Source: CAWVWD01 sp965662365 | GTDB lineage: Bacteria; Bacteroidota; Bacteroidia; Chitinophagales; Saprospiraceae | NCBI GenBank assembly: GCA_965662365.1 | Contig: CBFIHR010000136.1 | Location: 1-6,915 of the forward strand | Length of the DNA: 6,915 nt | Direction of reading: 5' to 3' | Shown: positions 1 through 4,804 of the stretch, piece after piece | Numbering within the stretch: position 1 is the first letter of the stretch | Layout of the letters: the number at the start of each line of letters is the position of its first letter | Translations under genes and position numbers: made by a program | The notes under the pieces: generated by a model | Told to the model about the DNA's origin: nothing | The model's input: the letters and a program-made list of their open reading frames with translations, nothing else | Database searches by the model: none

Positions 1-96
1 TGACCTGAACTGAGGTAGTAACTTCCAAAAAAGGAGATAAATAATCGACGTTCAAAATCTGCACTTTAATACGGAAGCAAAACAAAACACGATATA

Positions 97-130
97 ATTG
101 TCATTAAGAATTTCATATTGATTATTTTTG
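97..130 (+). promoter_or_regulatory. Putative Bacteroidota-type promoter of the Sua5/TsaC gene
   Basis: An exact TAnnTTTG -7 element, TATTTTTG, lies at 123-130. ATTG at 97-100, 22 nt upstream, is a three-of-four match to the -33 TTTG element. Transcription would begin near 135 and give a leader of about 35 nt before the ATG at 170. The spacing is at the long end of the usual range and the region is AT-rich, so a chance match is possible. No convincing gene is visible in 1-169. Confidence 0.45.
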
Positions 131-169
131 CAGTCAATAAAAAAATAACTTTAGATAGAAATAGACGCT

Positions 170-1144
170 ATGGCAAGAATTGGGACGGACATAAATGAGG
201 CGGTAGAATTATTAAAAAGTGGAAATGTGGTGGCGATTCCGACAGAAACCGTATATGGTTTAGCTGCGAATGCGTTGAATGAATCGGCGGTAAAGTTGAT
301 TTTCTCAACCAAAGAACGGCCGATGACAAATCCGTTGATTATTCATTTGCCGAGTCTGGAAGCAGCTCAGAAGTATGTTCAAGATTTATCACCTTTAGCC
401 AAAAAGTTAGCGAGTGTTTTTTGTCCAGGCCCTTTGACCATGGTGCTACCAAAGAAGAAAATAGTACCGAACACCGTAACGGCAGGTCTGCCCGATGTAG
501 CGATTCGAATTCCGAATCATCCATTGACCTTATCATTATTAAGAAATATTGATTTTCCGTTAGCGGCACCGAGTGCGAATCCATTTGGTTATATTAGCCC
601 GACCACGGCACAACACGTTGCGAATCAATTAGGTGAGAAAATTCCGTATATTTTAGATGGTGGCTTGTGCCAAAAAGGTTTGGAATCGACAATTGTCAGT
701 TTTCAAAATAATAAGGTTGTGGTCTATCGTTTGGGAGCGATTGCGTTAGAGGATTTGGCAGAAGTTGTTGGGGTAGAGAATTTGATTTTAGATAATTTAA
801 AACTGGAAAAACCGTTAAGTCCTGGTATGCTGCCGTATCATTACTCGCCTCATACACCGTTGCATTTAACGATGGATTTAGAAAATGATATTTTAAATTA
901 TAATTTGAATAAAATCGGTATTATTACCTTAAATAAAGTTATTAAAGATGTGCCGACGAAACATCAAATACAGCTGAGCAAAACGAATAACCTTAGAATT
1001 GCAGGGCATTTATTGTATAATGCAATGCATGAGTTAGATGCGTTGGCGTTAGATGCGATTTTTGTTGAAAAAATGCCTGACGAAGGTATTGGAAAAACAA
1101 TGAATGATAGATTGAAAAGGGCAGCGTACAAACGGCAACAATAA
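170..1144 (+). CDS. tsaC: L-threonylcarbamoyladenylate synthase, long Sua5/YciO/YrdC form
   Basis: This cytoplasmic enzyme makes threonylcarbamoyl-AMP from threonine, bicarbonate and ATP. TsaD and its partners then transfer the group to A37 of ANN-decoding tRNAs (t6A). The 324-residue product has the YrdC fold in its first 200 or so residues. Visible motifs are PTETVYGL at 24-31, the K48-x-R50 pair with NPLIIH just after it, CPGPLTMVL near 85-93, APSANPFG near 132-139 and LESTIV near 169-174. A Sua5-type linker, SPGMLPYHYSPHTPL, runs from 217 to 231 and leads into a C-terminal Sua5 domain of about 90 residues, so this is the long form rather than the roughly 190-residue TsaC form. I chose the ATG at 170 because it is the first in-frame one and leaves the usual short N-terminus before the YrdC core. 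No Shine-Dalgarno sequence is seen, as is common in Bacteroidota. The gene sits alone, 211 nt before pyk. Confidence 0.95.
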   Translation: MARIGTDINEAVELLKSGNVVAIPTETVYGLAANALNESAVKLIFSTKERPMTNPLIIHLPSLEAAQKYVQDLSPLAKKLASVFCPGPLTMVLPKKKIVPNTVTAGLPDVAIRIPNHPLTLSLLRNIDFPLAAPSANPFGYISPTTAQHVANQLGEKIPYILDGGLCQKGLESTIVSFQNNKVVVYRLGAIALEDLAEVVGVENLILDNLKLEKPLSPGMLPYHYSPHTPLHLTMDLENDILNYNLNKIGIITLNKVIKDVPTKHQIQLSKTNNLRIAGHLLYNAMHELDALALDAIFVEKMPDEGIGKTMNDRLKRAAYKRQQ

Positions 1145-1198
1145 TTTTTTGGGAGGGCGTATGATTTTTCTGTACGACAATTATTATAAAAAATTCCC

Positions 1199-1252
1199 AG
1201 TGTAAATTTAAAAAACGTATCTTAGTGTCTAAATTACACTTAAAATGTGTAA
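1199..1252 (+). promoter_or_regulatory. Overlapping GTGTAA/TTACAC inverted repeats in the pyk leader
   Basis: The 211-nt gap before pyk holds several copies of one hexamer in both orientations. AGTGTAAATTTA at 1199-1210 can pair with TAAATTACACT at 1230-1240, with one bulged A. AGTGT at 1224-1228 can pair with ACACT at 1236-1240. TTACAC at 1234-1239 forms a perfect 6-bp stem with GTGTAA at 1247-1252 around a 7-nt loop. The three pairings share the 1234-1240 segment and exclude one another. It could be a two-fold symmetric operator, TTACAC-N7-GTGTAA, or an RNA fold in the leader. I recognise no named riboswitch. No exact TAnnTTTG promoter for pyk was found; the nearest resemblance, at 1311-1320, has four bases instead of two between TA and TTTG. 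Confidence 0.3.
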
Positions 1253-1355
1253 AAAAGCAGATATTAATAATAGCATAACCATAACAAAAATAGTCAAATC
1301 TGTGTATTGATAAGGGTTTGGCTATCCAATTCTATAAGAGAAAAGAAATTAGTAA

Positions 1356-2795
1356 ATGACTAAGCGAATGAATAAAACCAAGATTGTAGCAACTGTTGGA
1401 CCTGCCTCAAGGTCTTATGAAAATTTATTAAAATTAGCGAAAGCAGGGGTAAATGTATTTCGTCTGAACTTTTCACACGGTTCACACGATAAGCATTTAG
1501 AGGTGATGAAGAATATTTCTAAAATCAACGAAACTTATGGCACACACATTAGTATTTTATGTGATTTGCAAGGGCCAAAGTTGAGAGTCGGAATAATGAA
1601 AGATGGTGGTGTCGAAATCAAAAATGGCAGCACGATTCTTTTTACAAATAAAGAAGAGATTGAGGGTACGGCAGAAAAGGTTTATATGGCTTATGAGCTG
1701 TTCGCCAATGATGTAAAAACAGGGGAGAGAGTCTTAATCGATGATGGAAAGTTGGTCTTAGAAGTATTAGAAACAAACGGAAAAGACGAGGTGATACTTA
1801 AGGTGATTCATGGTGGCATCTTGAAATCCCGTAAAGGAGTTAATTTACCAAATACGAAAATCTCTTTACCGTCTTTGACTTCTAAAGATGAGAAGGATTT
1901 GGCTTTCATTTTGACTAGACCAGAGGTAGATTGGATCGCATTGTCGTTTGTACGTTATGCTGAAGACATGACTGATTTGAGAGAACGTATACAAGCACAA
2001 GGGCATTCGGCTAAGATGATTGCTAAAATCGAAAAACCAGAAGCATTAGAAAACATCAATGAAATTATTGATGCAACGGATGCGGTGATGGTTGCCCGAG
2101 GAGACTTAGGGGTTGAAGTGCCGATGGAACAGTTACCGTTGACGCAGAAGTTCATCGTAGCGGAATGTGTGAAACGTGCGACACCTGTTATTGTGGCAAC
2201 ACATATGATGGAAAGTATGATTGAAAATCCAAGCCCAACTCGTGCAGAAATTACAGACGTTGCGAATGCGGTAATCGATGGAGCTGATGCAGTGATGTTG
2301 AGTGGGGAAACTTCAGTTGGTGCATTTCCGGTGACAACGGTTAAGAAAATGGCTCGAATCATCACAGAAGCTGAAAAACACGAAGATGTTCACTACAAAG
2401 GATTGATTCCTTCTCGTGATTCCGGAACATATTTGGCAGATGCGATTTGTTATAATACGTGTAAAATTGCAGGAGAAGTTGACGCTTCGGCAATTATCGC
2501 AATGACTGCTTCGGGATATACAGGATTTAAAATTGCGAGTAATCGTCCGAAATGTCCGATTTATGTATTCTCACATAATCGCCATATTTTAGCTCAATTG
2601 AATTTAGTTTGGGGCGTTCGTGCTTTCTACTATGAGGAGCAAGAAAATACAACTGACGAAACTATCGAAGAGGTTCAAAATATTTTGAAAAAACGAGAGT
2701 TTATCAAGCCAGGAGATATTGTGATTAATACAGGTAGTATGCCTGTACACTATCATTTAAGAACGAATATGCTTAAAATTTCTACAATAAAATAA
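1356..2795 (+). CDS. pyk: Pyruvate kinase
   Basis: This enzyme carries out the last step of glycolysis, phosphoenolpyruvate plus ADP to pyruvate plus ATP, in the cytoplasm. The 479-residue product is full length for the bacterial family. The TIM barrel opens with KTKIVATVGPAS at 7-18 and VFRLNFSHG at 34-42, where R36, N38 and S40 sit at the nucleotide and K+ site. CDLQGPKLRVG at 69-79 leads into the B domain. The signature IAKIEKPEALEN carries the catalytic lysine K224 and the metal ligand E226. ARGDLGVE at 247-254 supplies the second metal ligand, D250. MLSGETSVGAFP marks the end of the barrel, and the last 120 or so residues form the C-terminal effector domain. The ATG at 1356 is the first in frame; the ATG at 1368 would also leave a complete enzyme, so the first four residues are uncertain. 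All active-site residues checked are present. A strong stem-loop follows about 100 nt downstream. Confidence 0.97.
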   Translation: MTKRMNKTKIVATVGPASRSYENLLKLAKAGVNVFRLNFSHGSHDKHLEVMKNISKINETYGTHISILCDLQGPKLRVGIMKDGGVEIKNGSTILFTNKEEIEGTAEKVYMAYELFANDVKTGERVLIDDGKLVLEVLETNGKDEVILKVIHGGILKSRKGVNLPNTKISLPSLTSKDEKDLAFILTRPEVDWIALSFVRYAEDMTDLRERIQAQGHSAKMIAKIEKPEALENINEIIDATDAVMVARGDLGVEVPMEQLPLTQKFIVAECVKRATPVIVATHMMESMIENPSPTRAEITDVANAVIDGADAVMLSGETSVGAFPVTTVKKMARIITEAEKHEDVHYKGLIPSRDSGTYLADAICYNTCKIAGEVDASAIIAMTASGYTGFKIASNRPKCPIYVFSHNRHILAQLNLVWGVRAFYYEEQENTTDETIEEVQNILKKREFIKPGDIVINTGSMPVHYHLRTNMLKISTIK

Positions 2796-2803
2796 ATAGA
2801 TTT

Positions 2804-2818
2804 GCTGAATTATTCAGC
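2804..2818 (+). terminator. Small stem-loop just after pyk
   Basis: GCTGAA at 2804-2809 and TTCAGC at 2813-2818 form a perfect 6-bp stem around the 3-nt loop TTA, nine bases after the pyk stop codon. No T-run follows, so it is a poor intrinsic terminator. It may instead protect the 3' end of the mRNA. The main terminator is more likely the 2899-2934 hairpin. Confidence 0.3.
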
Positions 2819-2898
2819 TATAAATACTTGTTAGTATCGTTGCAATATGCACACTTTATAACGGATAGTATTTATTGATATCATCAATATTTTATGCA

Positions 2899-2934
2899 AA
2901 AGCCATGTTTTCAAATTATCGAAAACATGGCTTT
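2899..2934 (+). terminator. Strong rho-independent-type stem-loop closing the pyk unit
   Basis: AAAGCCATGTTTTC at 2899-2912 and GAAAACATGGCTTT at 2921-2934 are perfect inverted complements, giving a 14-bp stem with an 8-nt loop at 2913-2920. The right arm ends in TTT and continues TATATGTTGT, a moderate U-rich tail. The left arm begins with a run of A, so it could also stop transcription arriving from the other side. It separates the housekeeping block from the regulatory and polysaccharide genes. Confidence 0.75.
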
Positions 2935-3269
2935 ATATGTTGTAGTATTTTGTGTTAAATAATTACTCATTATTAGCAATATATTAAAATTAAATAATAC
3001 GAATGCATCGATTGATAAAATGTAAATTAAACGAAACCTTTATACCTATTTGGAGTGGCAGAGTATCAATCCTGTTTTATTGTCATTTAATTGTCAAAGT
3101 GCATTTAATGTCAATTATTTCATACCATTTTATTCCTTTTTATACCAAATAAAATTCTATTAAGTCGATAATTATCAAATTCTAATGTGTTTATTCGAGT
3201 TTTTTCAAGTAAAAGTTATTTGTATTCATTTTGTGCAGTGAAAATCAGTATGAATTGGGTATTTATTAT
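2935..3269. other. AT-rich non-coding stretch before the polysaccharide regulator
   Basis: No gene is supported in this stretch of about 335 nt. A 49-codon open frame from 3003 to 3152 on the + strand is judged to be chance. The stretch holds a short direct repeat at 3084-3114, a TTACTCATTATT element at 2963-2974 resembling the palindrome arm at 3302-3315, and AT-only hairpin possibilities near 3127-3155. No tRNA-like or transposase-like sequence is seen. Confidence 0.5.
3084..3114 (+). repeat. Short tandem-spaced direct repeat CATTTAAT(T)GTCAA
   Basis: CATTTAATTGTCAA at 3084-3097 recurs as CATTTAATGTCAA at 3102-3114, 18 nt further on and one T shorter. A third TTGTCATTTAA lies at 3080-3090 and overlaps the first copy. 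Repeated TGTCA spaced at roughly 11 to 18 nt could be protein-binding sites upstream of the promoter at 3270. In such AT-rich DNA, chance is a real alternative. Confidence 0.25.
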
Positions 3270-3301
3270 TTTGCTTTGTATTAAATAATTGAGTAAATTT
3301 G
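3270..3301 (+). promoter_or_regulatory. Putative Bacteroidota-type promoter of the winged-helix regulator
   Basis: TTTG at 3270-3273 and TAAATTTG at 3294-3301 match both parts of the TTTG / TAnnTTTG pattern exactly, with a 20-nt spacer. Transcription would begin near 3305-3308, only about 11 to 14 nt before the ATG at 3319. The whole -7 element lies within the 3283-3315 palindrome, so a protein bound there would block the promoter. Confidence 0.55.
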
Positions 3302-3315
3302 TTACTCAATTATTT
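3283..3315. repeat. Perfect 14-bp inverted repeat across the -7 element and up to the start codon
   Basis: AAATAATTGAGTAA at 3283-3296 and TTACTCAATTATTT at 3302-3315 are exact inverted complements separated by ATTTG. The second arm ends three bases before the ATG at 3319. The site covers the -7 box and the likely transcription start. As DNA it looks like an operator for a dimeric winged-helix protein, most simply the adjacent regulator acting on its own gene. As RNA it could fold only in transcripts that start upstream of 3283, and would then hide the region before the start codon. Confidence 0.7.
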
Positions 3316-3318
3316 GTT

Positions 3319-3852
3319 ATGATAGAGGCGTTAATTTCATCGAAAACCAGAATAAAGGTACTACTTAAATTTTTTTTAAATAGTACAACAACTTCTTATC
3401 TAAGAAGTTTAGAAGGTGAATTTGGCGAATCAACAAATTCAATTCGATTAGAATTAAATAAGTTTGAAGAAGCCGGTTTATTATCGTCTTTTAGCAAAGG
3501 CAACAAAAAAATTTTTCAAGCAAATACAGCACATCCCTTATACAATGAAATTCACAGTATCATCTTAAAATATGTCGGTATTGATAGGATCATCACCAAT
3601 GTAGCAAAACGTTTGGGTGACTTAAAATGTGTTTATCTGGTGGGTAAGTTTGCAAGAGGATTAGACAGTAATATTATTGATTTGATTTTTGTGGGCGACG
3701 TAGATAGGGATTATTTAGTAAAATTGATTACTAAAGTTGAAGATTTGATTAGTCGTAAAGTAAGGTATTTGGTTTACAGTAAGGAAGAGTTTGAGCGTTT
3801 GAATGAAGGAGATTTTGAAACGGAACCTTTATTACTTTGGAAAAATGATTAA
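3319..3852 (+). CDS. Winged-helix regulator with C-terminal nucleotidyltransferase-like domain (often annotated ArsR-like)
   Basis: This is a likely DNA-binding regulator of the following polysaccharide genes. From the ATG at 3319 it has 177 residues. Residues 6-70 fit a winged helix: SSKTRIKVLLKFFLN, then YLRSLEGEFGES and a recognition-helix segment STNSIRLELNKFEEAGLL, then a wing ending KKIFQAN. After a linker helix near 73-95, residues 104-160 resemble a minimal nucleotidyltransferase fold with GKFARG at 109-114 and IIDL at 119-122. Compared with the usual GSxARG...SDxDL motif, the Ser is K110 and the first Asp is I119; only D121 remains, so catalysis is doubtful. I chose ATG 3319 over the in-frame TTG at 3289 because the TTG lies inside the promoter palindrome and MIEALISSKTRI is a natural start for this family as I recall it. 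It lies 196 nt upstream of upxY. What signal it senses is unknown. Confidence 0.8.
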   Translation: MIEALISSKTRIKVLLKFFLNSTTTSYLRSLEGEFGESTNSIRLELNKFEEAGLLSSFSKGNKKIFQANTAHPLYNEIHSIILKYVGIDRIITNVAKRLGDLKCVYLVGKFARGLDSNIIDLIFVGDVDRDYLVKLITKVEDLISRKVRYLVYSKEEFERLNEGDFETEPLLLWKND

Positions 3853-3957
3853 AATAGGCTTGTACAATTGATTATCTTGCTACCGTCTATAATGACGATT
3901 AATTTGAGGTCAAGGTGCTAAACGCAGTCGGATAACAACCTAAAAATGATATCACTT

Positions 3958-3990
3958 ATTGGATATTGTAATGAATTGTTTATATGTTTG
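3958..3990 (+). promoter_or_regulatory. Putative Bacteroidota-type promoter of the UpxY gene
   Basis: TATGTTTG at 3983-3990 is an exact TAnnTTTG element, and ATTG at 3958-3961 lies 21 nt upstream as a three-of-four -33 match. Transcription would begin near 3995, leaving a leader of about 54 nt before the ATG at 4049. upxY and the following genes could therefore be transcribed separately from the regulator gene, although read-through from it is also possible because no terminator is evident in 3853-3957. Confidence 0.5.
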
Positions 3991-3991
3991 C

Positions 3992-4046
3992 GTTTTGTTT
4001 TAAGTATGAGCAATAGGACTTAACAAACAAAAAGTAGATATATCTA
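3992..4046 (+). promoter_or_regulatory. Structured upxY leader: bulged hairpin and 12-bp palindrome
   Basis: TTAAGT at 4000-4005 pairs with ACTTAA at 4018-4023 around a 12-nt loop. With a two-base bulge the stem can extend outward, joining GTTTT at 3992-3996 plus neighbouring bases to the AAACAAAAA side. The perfect palindrome TAGATATATCTA at 4035-4046 ends two bases before the ATG at 4049. UpxY proteins are known to act in the 5' leaders of their operons, so a leader hairpin here is a reasonable candidate target. The pairing is A/T-rich and weak. Confidence 0.3.
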
Positions 4047-4048
4047 AT

Positions 4049-4588
4049 ATGGCGAATGTTCAAACGACTATTAATCAGTTAGATGAGAATAAACCTCGAT
4101 GGTTCGCAGTTTATTCTGCATTCAAAAAGGAAAAATTCGCCAAGAAGTTTTTAGATAAGAAAGGTATAGAAACCTATTTACCGCTCCAAAAAGTGGTGCG
4201 AAAATACAAGACTAAAGTTAAAAAACTTGAAATTCCTTTAATTAACTGCTACTTATTCGTTCGCATTACAAAAAAAGAATACGTCAAAGTTTTAGAAACG
4301 GACTATATTTCTCGATTCATCAAGATTGGTAAAGATCTAATTGCTATTCCAGATGTTGAAATCGAAATAATGCAACGGATTTTAGGAGAGAATGTAGCGA
4401 TTGAGATAGAACAAAATATGTTTTATCAAGGAGATGATGTTGTAATTACTCGAGGCAGTCTAATGGGGTTAACAGGAAAATTAGTTGAATTTCATGGTAA
4501 AGAAAAAGTAGTCGTGCAATTAAATACGATTGGCTATTCGATACAAATGGAAATGGATAAAAGCCTTTTAATGAAGGCAAAATCATAA
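4049..4588 (+). CDS. UpxY-family transcription antiterminator (NusG paralogue)
   Basis: This is a specialised NusG/RfaH-like elongation factor. In Bacteroides fragilis the UpxY proteins bind transcribing RNA polymerase and prevent premature termination in their own capsule operons; I infer the same role here. The 179-residue product has a short polar N-terminus and then an NGN domain from about 16 to 115, opening with PRWFAVYSAFKKEKFAKKFL and containing IETYLPLQKV and the LINCYLFVRI strand. A KOW domain follows from about 125 to 170, with GDDVVITRGSLMGLTGKLVEF starting at G128. Length and order fit the family. It is smaller than NusG forms with inserted domains and is unlikely to be the housekeeping NusG, because it sits at the head of sugar genes instead of beside secE and rplK. 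The next gene, ugd, starts 216 nt downstream. Which UpxY letter it matches cannot be told from sequence alone, so no symbol is given. Confidence 0.88.
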   Translation: MANVQTTINQLDENKPRWFAVYSAFKKEKFAKKFLDKKGIETYLPLQKVVRKYKTKVKKLEIPLINCYLFVRITKKEYVKVLETDYISRFIKIGKDLIAIPDVEIEIMQRILGENVAIEIEQNMFYQGDDVVITRGSLMGLTGKLVEFHGKEKVVVQLNTIGYSIQMEMDKSLLMKAKS

Positions 4589-4660
4589 AAGTGATTGAAT
4601 ACATTTTTGATGACTAATTAATTGAAAAATAAAAAGTTATGTCCAATCAGGGCAAACTTC

Positions 4661-4743
4661 GTTTTCGGTGGCTTTCATTGAAAACAATCATATTAAAAAA
4701 ATTAGACTTTAAGTCGATTTAGACTTATTGACGGCGAAGCCGT
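4661..4743 (+). promoter_or_regulatory. Row of three small hairpins in the upxY-ugd leader
   Basis: Three stems lie in order in this 216-nt non-coding gap. GTTTTC at 4661-4666 pairs with GAAAAC at 4680-4685. TAAGTC at 4710-4715 pairs with GACTTA at 4722-4727 around a 6-nt loop. ACGGC at 4731-4735 pairs with GCCGT at 4739-4743 around GAA, and is the only GC-rich stem in the gap. A GACTTTAAGTC palindrome at 4705-4715 offers an alternative use of the middle segment. None is followed by a long T-run, so these do not look like plain intrinsic terminators. They may be pause or antitermination elements. Confidence 0.35.
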
Positions 4744-4751
4744 TCAAATTC

Positions 4752-4778
4752 TTGACACTAATCCTACCTATAATTTTA
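4752..4778 (+). promoter_or_regulatory. Weak promoter-like sequence before ugd
   Basis: TTGACA at 4752-4757 is followed by TAATTTTA at 4771-4778, which matches seven of eight positions of TAnnTTTG. The spacer measured from TTG is 16 nt, shorter than in the other candidates here. A TATAAT at 4769-4774 is only 11 nt from TTGACA, too close for a sigma-70-type promoter. If real, transcription would start near 4783, just before the ATG at 4805. I regard it as weak; ugd may simply be read from the upxY promoter. Confidence 0.2.
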
Positions 4779-4804
4779 TACACTTTTAACTTGAATTTCA
4801 TCAC

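Noticed and set aside
1..116. Possible start of a divergent minus-strand gene: a 16-codon frame from 116 down to 66 resembling a signal peptide (MKFLMTIISCFVLLPY), and two frames open to the window edge below it.
   Set aside because: The 16-codon frame meets a stop at once, T-rich DNA gives hydrophobic residues by default, and fewer than 30 codons remain before the edge. Sequence left of the window is needed.
339..584. Minus-strand open frame of 81 codons inside the Sua5/TsaC gene.
   Set aside because: It is a shadow of the strongly conserved sense gene and has no recognisable motif.
1151..1198. GGGA ... TCCC with flanking T and A runs after the Sua5/TsaC gene, looking at first like a terminator.
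   Set aside because: The flanking runs are in the wrong order to pair in register, leaving only four base pairs around a 40-nt loop. A CGTA/TACG pair nearby is also only four bases.
1955..2365. Minus-strand open frame of 136 codons inside pyk.
   Set aside because: It is rich in Ala, Ser, Thr and Ile as expected for the complement of a conserved coding frame; pyk motifs cover this region on the + strand.
3003..3152. A 49-codon + strand open frame (start MHRLIKCKLNETF) in the intergenic stretch.
   Set aside because: Its composition is typical of translated AT-rich non-coding DNA, it lacks a ribosome site or recognisable motif, and it runs through the TGTCA repeats. I judge it chance.
3127..3155. 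ATTTTATT / AATAAAAT inverted repeat.
   Set aside because: It is an 8-bp stem of A and T only with a 13-nt loop, expected by chance in this composition.
2963..3315. Invertible phase-variable promoter like those of Bacteroides capsule loci.
   Set aside because: Those are flanked by longer matching inverted repeats, usually with an invertase acting on them. The perfect arms here are only five bases apart, and the distant partner is short and imperfect.
4752..4774. Classical sigma-70 promoter, TTGACA with TATAAT.
   Set aside because: The 11-nt spacer is too short and Bacteroidota use a different promoter pattern. It is kept only as a weak candidate with the downstream TAATTTTA.
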